Part shown: piece by piece, positions 17,535-27,944 of the stretch
Position numbering within the stretch: position 1 is the first letter of the stretch
Layout: each line of letters begins with the position of its first letter
DNA from: CBDAQA01 sp965198865
GTDB lineage: Bacteria; Planctomycetota; Phycisphaerae; Tepidisphaerales; Tepidisphaeraceae
Direction of reading: 5' to 3'
NCBI GenBank assembly: GCA_965198865.1
Contig: CBDAQA010000021.1
Location: forward strand, 1-64,000
DNA length: 64,000 nt
Made by a program: the position numbers and the translations under genes
Notes under the pieces: model-generated
What the model saw: the letters and a program-made list of their open reading frames with translations, nothing else
Told to the model about the DNA's origin: nothing
The model's database searches: none

Positions 17535-19573
17535 ATGGCGAACGGGCACGCGCGGCGACGAATCGGCTGGTTGACCCTCCTGGCTCTGGCGGCGGCGGCC
17601 CCGGCGCCGCGGGCGACGGTGGACCTGAACGCGGGGTGGCGCTTCTTGACCGCGAGGATGCGGCGGGCGCCGAGGGGCCGGCGTTCGACGATGCGGCGTG
17701 GGCGTCGGTCGACCTGCCGCACACCTGGAACAACCTGGACGGCGAGGACGGCGGGAACGACTACCACCGCGGCCCGGCGTGGTACCGACGCCACCTGCCA
17801 GCCGACCCGGCGTGGGCGGGGCGGCGGGTGTACCTGCGACTGGGCGCTGCCAACATCGACTCGGCCGCGTACGTCAACGGCAGGCCGGCCGGCACGCACA
17901 AGGGCGGGTTCGAGGCGGTCTGCTACGACGTGACGCCGCTGCTGAACCCGACCGGCGACAACGTGGTGGCCGTGCGGGTGGACAACGCGCGGGACCGGGA
18001 CGTGCCGCCGCTCACGGCCGACTTCACGTTCTTCGGCGGGCTGTACCGCGGGGCGAAGCTGATCGTGACCGACCCGGTTTGCATCAGCCCACTGGAGGAC
18101 GGCAGCAGCGGCGTGCTGGTGCGGCAGGACAGCGTGACGGCCGACGAGGCGAAGCTGACGGTCGTGACGTTCGTCCACAACGCCGGCTCGACCGACCAGA
18201 CCGCGACCGTCCACGCCGACGTGGCCGGCGTGGCGGCGGACGCCACGCAGGCGGTGAAGGCGGGGACGACGGCGACGGTCGAACAGCACCTGGTCGTGCC
18301 CCACCCGCACCTGTGGAACGGTCGGAAGGACCCGTTCCTGTACACCGCGAAGGTGTCGGTCGGTGGCGACGTGGTCGAGCAGCCGATCGGGCTGCGATTC
18401 TACAAGTTCGATCCCGAGACGGGATTCATCCTGAACGGGCAGCCCTACCGGCTCTACGGCGTCAACCGGCACCAGGACCACCTGGACAAGGGTTGGGCCG
18501 TGTCGGCCGAGGATGAGAAGCTGGACGCGGCGAACATCGTCGACCTGGGCTGCACGGCCGTTCGGCTGTCGCACTACCCGCAGTCGCCGTCGTTCTACGA
18601 CCTGATGGACGCCGCGGGCATCGTGGTGTGGACGGAGATCCCGCTGGTGAACGACGTGACGGTGTCACCGGCGTTCGGGGACAACGCCGAGCAGCAGCTC
18701 CGCGAGCTGGTCAAGCAGAACTTCAACCATCCGTCGATCTGCATGTGGGGCCTGTTCAACGAGCTGAGCGGCGGCAAGAAGGAGCCGGGGCAGCTGGCGC
18801 TGGTCGAGCGGCTGAACGCGACCGCCCACCAGCTGGACCCGACCCGGCCGACGACCTGCGCATCGAACCAGTCGGTGAAGGACCGCCTGGCGATGGTGAC
18901 CAGCGTGGCCGCGTACAACCGGTACTCGGGCTGGTACAGCGGGACGATGAACGAATGGCCGAAGAGGCTGGACGAGATCCACGCGGCGCACCCGGACCGT
19001 GCCTTGGGGCTCAGCGAGTACGGGGCCGGGGCGAGCATCGCGCAGCACGAGCCGGAGCCGGTGCGGCAGCCGAAGACGACGTCGATGTGGCACCCGGAGG
19101 AGTACCAGGCCGACCTGCACGAGCACGCCTGGGCCGCGATCAGGGACCGGCCGTGGATCTGGGGCTCGTTCCTCTGGTGCCTGCACGACTTCGCCGCCGA
19201 CCAGCGGAAGGAGGGCGACCGCGCCGGCCGGAACGACAAGGGGCTGGTGACGTACGACGGCAAGACGCGGAAGGACGCGTTCTACTTCTACCAGGCGAAC
19301 TGGTCGGGCAAGCCGATGGTTCACGTGACGGATGCGAGGTACTCGCCGCGGCCGGCGGGCGGGGCGGTGAAGGTCTACTCCAACTGTGACGAGGTGAAGC
19401 TGACGGTGAACGGCGAGGCACTGGCGGCGGTGAAGCCGAACGACATCCACGTGTTCGTGTGGGCCGAGCCGAAGCTGAAGGTGGGCGAGAACAAGATCGA
19501 GGCGACCGGCACGCGCGGCGGGGCGACGGTGACGGATGGGTACACGGTGGTGGTGGACCCGAACGCAAAGTGA
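17535..19573 (+). CDS. GH2 family beta-galactosidase, secreted, one frameshift near the N-terminus
   Basis: Glycoside hydrolase family 2. ATG 17535 gives a signal peptide (IGWLTLLALAAAAPAPRA) and DLNAGWRF. At 17641-17649 the frame shifts and continues LDREDAAG, FDDAAWASVDLPHTWNN, then an uninterrupted 640 residues: sugar-binding domain (DYHRGPAWYRR, YVNGRPAGTHKGGFEA), Ig-like domain, and TIM barrel (NGQPYRLYGVNRHQDH, CTAVRLSHYPQSPSFY). The acid/base Glu is in MWGLFNELSG and the nucleophile Glu in LGLSEYGAG. It ends with a DUF4982-like beta domain. One base is missing or extra at the break, so either the assembly is wrong or the protein starts internally and loses secretion. Acts on galactosides or related beta-glycosides outside the cytoplasm. 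Confidence 0.85.
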
Positions 19574-19583
19574 GCAGCGACGC

Positions 19584-19730
19584 CGCGGATGAGCTCGGTG
19601 GGACGCGGCGGAGCCAGTCCCGCATTGCGTCCCACCCGTAAGGTCATTATTTACAGGCGTTTGCGACGTATTTCAGCGTCGTGGGACGGGTTGAGAACCG
19701 TCCCATTTCGTCCCAAATCGTCCCACGGCA
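19584..19730 (-). repeat. Dispersed repeat, family C (GGGACG type), about 147 bp
   Basis: Read on the minus strand it begins with GTGGGACGATTTGGGACG, contains the hairpin GGGACGG / CCGTCCC, and ends GTCCCACCGAGCTCATCC. A second copy in the other orientation is at 29531-29676, with the same order of parts and the same terminal GTCCCACCGAGCTCATCC. It fills most of the gap between the GH2 gene and clpC. Confidence 0.75.
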
Positions 19731-19761
19731 GGACGAGGGTCGGCGGCGCGATCGGCGCGAA

Positions 19762-19804
19762 ATGAAAGACGCCTGGGCCAGTGAGGGCCCGGGCGTCTTC
19801 ATTG
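19762..19804 (-). terminator. Rho-independent terminator of clpC
   Basis: On the minus strand a strong GC hairpin (arms 19786-19799 and 19768-19780, GACGCC..GGGCC type, 5-nt loop) follows the clpC stop by about 27 nt and is succeeded by TTTCATTTCG. The short T-rich tail supports intrinsic termination. Confidence 0.75.
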
Positions 19805-19825
19805 CTTCAGATCACGATGCGGCGA

Positions 19826-22375
<2,550 letters not shown>

Positions 22376-22704
22376 CTCCTGTCGGCCGGCCCGTTCGACG
22401 GGGTCGACCCCTCTATGTTGAACCCGTGGACCCTACGCCCTTTGCGTCGTTCGAGTCGGGCCGATTGTAGGATCGCCCCCCGGGTTATCAAGGAACCGGC
22501 CATCTCCTGAGCGGCCGGTTGGACGCCGGAAACATGGCGGTCGAGCGGGCTCGGCAGCGGAGGGCGATTGCGTCGCCTGGCATCGCAAGGTATCAACCCA
22601 TCTCCCGCGATCGACCCGTCCGGGCCGTTCCATTCCACCGTCTCACACTACAACACGATCGGCCGGCCGGCGCGGCCGGACCGCTGCCGTGAGGACCGAC
22701 GCCG
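22376..22704. promoter_or_regulatory. Divergent intergenic region between clpC and the DedA gene
   Basis: 328 nt separate two genes transcribed away from each other, so both promoters must lie here. I see no CIRCE palindrome and no CtsR-like direct repeat, the usual heat-shock signals for clpC, and no clear -35/-10 pair. The clpC start is preceded by an AGGAGAT-type ribosome-binding site on the minus strand. Confidence 0.4.
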
Positions 22705-23445
22705 ATGCACCTGATCCACGTGGCCCGGGACATGATGAAGCACCCGGGCGACTACCTGGGCCCGTTCGCCCAAAGCCACCCGGTCGGCATCTACGCGATC
22801 CTCATGCTGATCGTCTTCTGCGAGACGGGCCTGGTCGTCACGCCGTTCCTGCCCGGCGACTCGCTGCTGTTCGCCGTCGGCGCTCTGGCCGCCGCGGCCG
22901 ACGCCCACCTCAGCCTGCCGCTGGTCATCGTGCTGCTGTGCCTCTCGGCCAACTGCGGCGACCTGGTTAACTACCTCCTCGGCCGGGCCGCCGGTCCGAG
23001 GGTCTTCTTCACCCCCGATCTGCAGGCGATCGAGGCCAGCGTCGCGGGCACCGTCGACGTGGGTGGGACCGTTGACGAGGCCGTACCCCAGCGGGCGTGG
23101 TGGCAGCGGTTGATGAGCCAAAAGCACCTGGCCGAGGCTCAGGCGTTCTACGACCGACACGGGCGCAAGACGATCATCCTGGCCCGGTTCGTCCCGATCA
23201 TCCGCACGTTCGCCCCGTTCGTCGCCGGCGTCGGGCGGATGTCGTTCGCGCGCTTCGTCGGCTTCAGCGTCGGCGGGGGTGTGCTGTGGGTAACATCCGT
23301 CTCGCTGGCCGGCTACTTCTTCGGCGGCATCCCCGTGGTGAAGGAGCACTTCGAGGTGGTCGTGCTGGCCATCGTGTTCATCTCGGTGATCCCGGTGATG
23401 TTCCACGCCGTGCAGGGGCGACGCAAGCGGGTCAATGCCATCTGA
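22705..23445 (+). CDS. DedA family membrane protein
   Basis: DedA/SNARE-associated (VTT domain) integral membrane protein of 246 residues, thought to move lipids such as undecaprenyl phosphate across the membrane. Family landmarks are FCETGLVVTPFLPGDSLLF near residue 40, GDLVNYLLGR, and FYDRHGRKTIILARFVPIIR followed by TFAPFVAGVGRMSFARF with the conserved Arg and Pro. About five hydrophobic segments are visible. A lipid-carrier role would fit the large exopolysaccharide locus downstream, but there is no direct link. Confidence 0.88.
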   Translation: MHLIHVARDMMKHPGDYLGPFAQSHPVGIYAILMLIVFCETGLVVTPFLPGDSLLFAVGALAAAADAHLSLPLVIVLLCLSANCGDLVNYLLGRAAGPRVFFTPDLQAIEASVAGTVDVGGTVDEAVPQRAWWQRLMSQKHLAEAQAFYDRHGRKTIILARFVPIIRTFAPFVAGVGRMSFARFVGFSVGGGVLWVTSVSLAGYFFGGIPVVKEHFEVVVLAIVFISVIPVMFHAVQGRRKRVNAI

Positions 23446-23583
23446 CTTGGCCGTACACACAGCCCCGTGGCAACGGCTTTTTTGGCACGGACTTGAAATG
23501 GCCGCATGCGCCACGCCTGCGGCACTGGGTTTCCGATAAACCGCACGGAAATCAGAACTTGCGCTGTTTGCGTTGGGTTGTAT

Positions 23584-23623
23584 TTGTGGCGCGTTGTGGC
23601 GCGTTGTGGCGCGTAGTGGCGCA
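23584..23623. repeat. Short tandem repeat, 10-bp unit TTGTGGCGCG
   Basis: Three perfect units and one degenerate unit (TAGTGGCGCA) in a 351-nt gene-free gap (23446-23797). The rest of the gap shows no gene or clear hairpin; the end is an ATG-proximal ACGAGGAG ribosome-binding region for the next gene. Confidence 0.7.
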
Positions 23624-23797
23624 CAGGCCTGTATGGCATCAACGTGTCGTGACGCGAGGGTGCCGCAACCGGACGATCCGGCCCTGTCCGATAAGACGGT
23701 CCCGCCGCACGACGCCGCGACAGGTTTGCTGGTTGCGCCGACCAACCCGAGAAATCCGTGGCATGTTCCACGTACATAACGTACGAGGAGCCCGCGG

Positions 23798-24955
23798 ATG
23801 TCGACGTGGTCCATCAGTCCGATCCAGATCCAGCCGTCCGGCGAGTTGGCCGTCCGGCTGTTCCGGCAGTCGCCCGAGTCGCTGTTCATCGAGCAGGGCG
23901 AGTCCCACCGGCGCGCCCTGGCCGCCCGCCGGCCGCTGCTGTGGGTGGCGGTCACGCACACGGTCGCCGCGTTCGCGACGGTCGTGGCGATGTCGCAGGC
24001 CTACGGCAACCAGAACCCACAGGCCCAGTTGCTGGCCGCGTGCGCGGTCGGCGTCGCCGCCGCGTTCTGGGCGGTGTGGGGATGGTCGTCGCTGGCACCG
24101 CTGCCGGCGGCCGTCGTCGGGCTGGTCATGTACGGCTCGCTCACCTGGGCCGCCTGGGGCAGCGTGCGGTTGCCCGTGGGCCCGCGGTTTCCCGACGATG
24201 CGCCTGAGGCGCTGCGCACCGCTGAGGCGGTCGGCCGAGCGATGGGCATCCTGGCCGGGCTGGTGATCGTGTCGATGACGTTCACGCTGCTCGCCTGGGC
24301 CGTCGTCACCGCCGCCCAGGCCCGGCGGTTGGCCCGCGCCCACGTTGCCTCGAACGGCATCCTGCCGGCGCTGGGGTTGTACGCCCTGTTGCTGGTGATC
24401 GTCGCCGCCCGCCACAACGGTAGCGTCGACGACCTGCTCGACGTCATGCGGCTGATGGCGTTCGTCGTCGTCGCCTACGCCATCGCCGGCTGGCGCACCG
24501 TGCTCCCCGCGCTGGCCCGCGGTGGCGGGCTGTGGCTGGTCGTCGGCGTCCTGCTCGGCCTCGGCAGCTTCGCCTGGGCGTCGATCTACCTGGACGCAAC
24601 CGCGGCCGTCTTCAACCTGCCGCGCGCCGGGGGCGCCGACCCCTGGGTCGCCGCCGGCTACGGCTGGGCCGGCGCGGTCGCCGCCACCGTGCTGTTCCCA
24701 GCGGTGTTTGAGGAACTCGCCTTTCGCGGCCTGATCGTCCCGTACCTGGGCCGGCTGATGACCGGCGGCGAGACGGTCTTCGTCAGCGGTGCCCTGTTCG
24801 CCGTGCTGCACCTGAACCCGACCACCGTGCCGTTCCTGCTGCCGATGGGCATCGCGCTCGGCGTCCTCCGCCGTCGCAGCGGCTCGGTCTGGCCGTGCAT
24901 CCTGATGCACCTGACGCACAACCTCGCCGTCGTCGCGGCGGAGCGGTGGACGTGA
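23798..24955 (+). CDS. CPBP family intramembrane glutamic metalloprotease
   Basis: Membrane protease of the CPBP/Rce1 (ABI) family, 385 residues with about eight membrane segments. The active-site motifs lie in the C-terminal third: FEELAFRGL (E305, E306, R310), FAVLHL (F334, H338) and HLTHN (H371, N375). The N-terminal 240 residues are an extra membrane region not needed for the family fold. Members process prenylated or small peptides, or act in bacteriocin self-immunity; the substrate here is unknown. The start at 23798 follows a GAGGAG site. hicBA begins 33 nt downstream. Confidence 0.83.
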   Translation: MSTWSISPIQIQPSGELAVRLFRQSPESLFIEQGESHRRALAARRPLLWVAVTHTVAAFATVVAMSQAYGNQNPQAQLLAACAVGVAAAFWAVWGWSSLAPLPAAVVGLVMYGSLTWAAWGSVRLPVGPRFPDDAPEALRTAEAVGRAMGILAGLVIVSMTFTLLAWAVVTAAQARRLARAHVASNGILPALGLYALLLVIVAARHNGSVDDLLDVMRLMAFVVVAYAIAGWRTVLPALARGGGLWLVVGVLLGLGSFAWASIYLDATAAVFNLPRAGGADPWVAAGYGWAGAVAATVLFPAVFEELAFRGLIVPYLGRLMTGGETVFVSGALFAVLHLNPTTVPFLLPMGIALGVLRRRSGSVWPCILMHLTHNLAVVAAERWT

Positions 24956-24988
24956 GCGGAAATCGGTTCGGCACGTTAGTCTCTGGGC

Positions 24989-25234
24989 ATGCTTCGCCGA
25001 CTCCCTCTGGTCTTCACGCCGCAACCCGAAGGTGGATTTACCGTCACATCCCCGGCCCTTCCGGAGCTGATTACCGAGGGGGACACGCTTGAGGAGGCGT
25101 ATGGCAACGTCGCGGACGCCCTAGCGGCCGTGGTCGAACTTTACGCCGACGAGGGGCGTCGCCTGCCCGAGACGATCGACCTCCCGCCGGCCGGCCAGAT
25201 CGTTTGGAGCGATGCGCTCGTGGAGCTGGCGTGA
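24989..25234 (+). CDS. hicB: HicB family antitoxin
   Basis: Small 81-residue HicB-fold protein: LPLVFTPQPEGGFTVTSPAL, then ELITEGDTLEEAYGNVADAL, the partial RNase H-like fold of HicB antitoxins. No C-terminal DNA-binding helix-turn-helix is present, so regulation may be weak or of another kind. It overlaps the hicA gene by 23 nt. The order (antitoxin first) is the reverse of the common hicAB order. Confidence 0.78.
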   Translation: MLRRLPLVFTPQPEGGFTVTSPALPELITEGDTLEEAYGNVADALAAVVELYADEGRRLPETIDLPPAGQIVWSDALVELA

Positions 25235-25442
25235 GATTCGCGAGGTCGAGCGCAAGCTGCGCCGCCTCGCCGGCCACGAGGTGCCGCGGCACGGTGGTGG
25301 CTCTCACCGCAGGTGGCACAACCCGGCCGTCGGTCGGTCGACGGTCGTGCCTGACTGGGGCGGCCGCGACCTGAGGACCGGTACCGTGCGCGCCGTCGTC
25401 CGCCAACTTGGCCTCGAGTGGGAGTCCTTCGCCGACGCGTGA
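25212..25442 (+). CDS. hicA: HicA family mRNA interferase toxin
   Basis: 76-residue double-stranded-RNA-binding-like fold toxin. EVPRHGGGSHRRWHNP contains the catalytic His of HicA (GSH), and the C-terminal RDLRTGTVRAVVRQLGLEW matches the usual KDL..GTLRSILKQAGI. HicA cleaves mRNA; HicB binds and blocks it. ATG 25212 lies inside hicB, implying coupled translation. Confidence 0.78.
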   Translation: MRSWSWREIREVERKLRRLAGHEVPRHGGGSHRRWHNPAVGRSTVVPDWGGRDLRTGTVRAVVRQLGLEWESFADA

Positions 25443-25548
25443 ATCCTGACCTGAGCGCACGCTGGCCCCCAGTGAACTGTTCGTCGGCCGCAAGTCTGGG
25501 TACAGTTCGTCGGTGATCTTCCGAAGTTGACAGAAGGGGTCCCTCCAC

Positions 25549-26175
25549 ATGCCGCCCGCGCCGTCGATCGCGACCGTCACCTGCCCGCACTGCTCGGCCG
25601 ACGCCGTGGCGGGGGCGGGGTTCTGCGGGTCGTGTGGGATGGCGCTGCCGGCGCTGTCGCCGACCGGGCCGCGCGTCGTCGACGCCCGGCGCGGGGTGGC
25701 GCAGACGTCGGCCGGGGCGAAGCTGCGCGCCGACGAACTGCTGGCGACGGCCAAGCGGGCGGCGCGGTCGCTGCGGTCGATCGGCATCGTCAACCTGGCC
25801 TTCGCCGGCATCAACGTCTACCTGATGACGCAGAACCCCCGGCTGATGCACTCGACGTTCCTGGTCGCCATGACCGCCAGCATGGCCTTGGCCGGCGGGA
25901 TCTACATCGGCCTCTACTTCTGGGCCAACGTCCACCCGCTGTCGGCCACCATCGTCGGGCTGGTCGTCTACCTGCTGAAGTGGGGCGGCGACGTCGCCAT
26001 CAACCAGTGGCTCGCTCGCGGCACGAACGCCAGCGCGTCGGGAACCTACTACTTCGCGCGGGTGCTGATGATCGTCTACCTGATCCGCGGCATCATGGCG
26101 GCGCTGCAGCACCGCAAGCTCGAACAGCAGCAGGCGGCCGGCGCGGCGCCGCTCCCGGTCCTGACGGCGGAGTGA
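25549..26175 (+). CDS. Zinc-ribbon membrane protein, function unknown
   Basis: 208 residues: an N-terminal four-Cys zinc ribbon (CPHCSADAVAGAGFCGSCG, about 12-30), a linker, then four hydrophobic segments (about 80-185: IGIVNLAFAGINVYL, FLVAMTASMALAGGIYIGLY, PLSATIVGLVVYLL, FARVLMIVYLIRGIM). No known family recognised. The stop overlaps the GTG of the next gene (GTGA), so the two form an operon. Confidence 0.65.
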   Translation: MPPAPSIATVTCPHCSADAVAGAGFCGSCGMALPALSPTGPRVVDARRGVAQTSAGAKLRADELLATAKRAARSLRSIGIVNLAFAGINVYLMTQNPRLMHSTFLVAMTASMALAGGIYIGLYFWANVHPLSATIVGLVVYLLKWGGDVAINQWLARGTNASASGTYYFARVLMIVYLIRGIMAALQHRKLEQQQAAGAAPLPVLTAE

Positions 26176-26684
26176 CGCCCGTGGTGGTCGAACACACGTT
26201 CGTGACCACGCTCCCGCCCACCGAGGCGATGCACGCCGCCGCCGAGTTCCTGTCGGCGCGCGGGTTCACGTCGGCCTCGGCGCCGCGCGCGTTCGCCATC
26301 GGCGACGCCGGGGCGGGCGTGTGGGACCAGCTGGAGGTCCGCCGCGGCCGCGACCCGCTGTCGGCGGGGCGGGCCCGGCACCTGCTGCAGCTGCCCCAGC
26401 AGGTCCGCCTGGAGTGGGACCGCGGCCGGGTCACGGTCGCCGCATCCATCGCCGACCGATTCGGCAAGAAGGACCGCGTGGCGCTGCTGACCGCCATCGC
26501 CTCAGGGCTGGACCGGCTGCTCGCCCAGCGCCAGCCGCCCGAGGTGGCCGCCGCCGACTGGGGCGCCATCGAGAGTCGAATCGAGCGCGCCCGGCGGCGC
26601 AGCCGCCTCATCGCCGTGATCGTCGTCGTCGCCTTCGCGCTGCTCCTGGCGATCCTGATCGCGGTGGCCAGCCTCCATCGATAG
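26172..26684 (+). CDS. Hypothetical protein with C-terminal membrane anchor
   Basis: 170 residues from a GTG that overlaps the previous stop; GTG 26181 is an alternative. The soluble part (VVEHTFVTTLPPTEAMHAA to about residue 120) has no recognised family; it looks like an alpha/beta domain. A basic stretch (RIERARRRSR) precedes one membrane helix (LIAVIVVVAFALLLAILIAV) at the C-terminus, as in tail-anchored proteins. Probably works with the preceding zinc-ribbon membrane protein. Confidence 0.58.
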   Translation: MTPVVVEHTFVTTLPPTEAMHAAAEFLSARGFTSASAPRAFAIGDAGAGVWDQLEVRRGRDPLSAGRARHLLQLPQQVRLEWDRGRVTVAASIADRFGKKDRVALLTAIASGLDRLLAQRQPPEVAAADWGAIESRIERARRRSRLIAVIVVVAFALLLAILIAVASLHR

Positions 26685-26722
26685 CCCATGGCGGCGCTTC
26701 CAGCCTCGCCATCGTCGGTATA

Positions 26723-27805
26723 GTGCCCGCCGTGGCCGCAGTTCCCGCCCCGTGCCCTCCCGACCCCCGCTGGTCCGCCCAAGCCGGATTGCGGTTCGTG
26801 CTGGCGATGATCGTCGTCAGCAGCCACCTCGCGTGGTACGCCCCGACCGGATGGGTGACCGGTATGACCGGCTTGGGCAGCACGGCGGCCGTCCTCGGGT
26901 TCCTGGTGATCTCCGGGTACTCGATCGGCCACTCGCTCGCCCGGCGTCCGGATGGGTTCTACCGCCGGCGCGTGCTGCGGATCTACCCGCTCTTCGCCGC
27001 CGCCGTGCTGTATGCCGCGTTGCCGTTCGTGCTGGTCCACGCCCTGTACCCGTCGATCCATGGCCAGGTTTCGCTGGCGGGGGCCGAGCAGCGGATGGCG
27101 ATCCTGCAGCCCACGGCGTGGCAGCTCGCCGGCAACCTGCTGATGCTGCAGAACCTCGTGTGCCTGCCGGTCAGTTCCAACCTGCCGGTATGGACGCTGG
27201 GCATCGAGGTGGCGTGCTACCTCGCCGCCCCGCGCCTGCGGCCATGGCCGACGTCCGCCCTGCTCGCCGTCGTCGCCGTCTCTGCCACCGCGTTCGGCAT
27301 CTATCCCTGGATGCACCTGCCCCATTACGCCGAGCTTCGGTTCGGCCTGCCGCTGCTCATGTTCACCTGGGCCTGGGTCGCCGGGTTCCTAATGCACCGA
27401 CACGGCGCGGTGCTCTGGTGGGGCGTGGGAACGGCAACGCTGGGCGCGGCCCTGCTGACGGTCAATGAGACTTTCCCCCAGCCCTACAGGGTTCACACGT
27501 TTGTCGGGACCGTCCTCCTCGTGACCGTCGCCGCCCGGATCCACGTTCCCAACGTCGCGGTGCCCCTTTTGAACCACCTCGGCGACCTTTCCTACCCGCT
27601 CTACCTGTTCCACCTGCCGACGTTCCTCATGGGGTACTGCGTGCTCGAGGTCCGCAGCGCCGGCGGTCTGCTCGCCCTGGCGCTGGCGATCAGCGTGGTG
27701 TTCCTGCTTGTCGAGGCGACGTTGAAGCGGATCCTCACGCGCCGCGTGCAACCGCGCGACCGGCCGACGAGGTCGTCCGCCGCCGAGGGTGCGGGAGCCC
27801 CGTAA
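26723..27805 (+). CDS. Acyltransferase 3 family membrane protein
   Basis: 360 residues, about ten membrane segments, of the acyltransferase 3/OafA type that O-acetylates cell-surface sugars. The early conserved region reads AGLRFVLAMIVVSSHLAWY with the active-site His, then GFLVISGYSIGHSLARR and YRRRVLRIYPLF; near the end is LGDLSYPLYLFHLPTF. A GTG at 26723 (or 26732) is the likely start since the frame runs on upstream without family support. Downstream is the HpnR-like gene, reading the same way. Confidence 0.78.
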   Translation: MPAVAAVPAPCPPDPRWSAQAGLRFVLAMIVVSSHLAWYAPTGWVTGMTGLGSTAAVLGFLVISGYSIGHSLARRPDGFYRRRVLRIYPLFAAAVLYAALPFVLVHALYPSIHGQVSLAGAEQRMAILQPTAWQLAGNLLMLQNLVCLPVSSNLPVWTLGIEVACYLAAPRLRPWPTSALLAVVAVSATAFGIYPWMHLPHYAELRFGLPLLMFTWAWVAGFLMHRHGAVLWWGVGTATLGAALLTVNETFPQPYRVHTFVGTVLLVTVAARIHVPNVAVPLLNHLGDLSYPLYLFHLPTFLMGYCVLEVRSAGGLLALALAISVVFLLVEATLKRILTRRVQPRDRPTRSSAAEGAGAP

Positions 27806-27944
27806 CGACGCCACCGCCGCGTACGCCGAACGGCCGATCGTCGGCTGGGGAAGTTCGCCCGCCCGTTGTGTGTTGGCGCGTGCCGGGGTATCTGACGTGG
27901 CCGCGTCGCCGTCCCCTTCCGACGTTTCTCTCGGAGGTCCAAGG

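Noticed and set aside
23584..23623. Possible CRISPR-like repeats
   Set aside because: Ten-base units directly abut with no spacers; this is a simple tandem repeat. No CRISPR array or cas gene was seen in the window.
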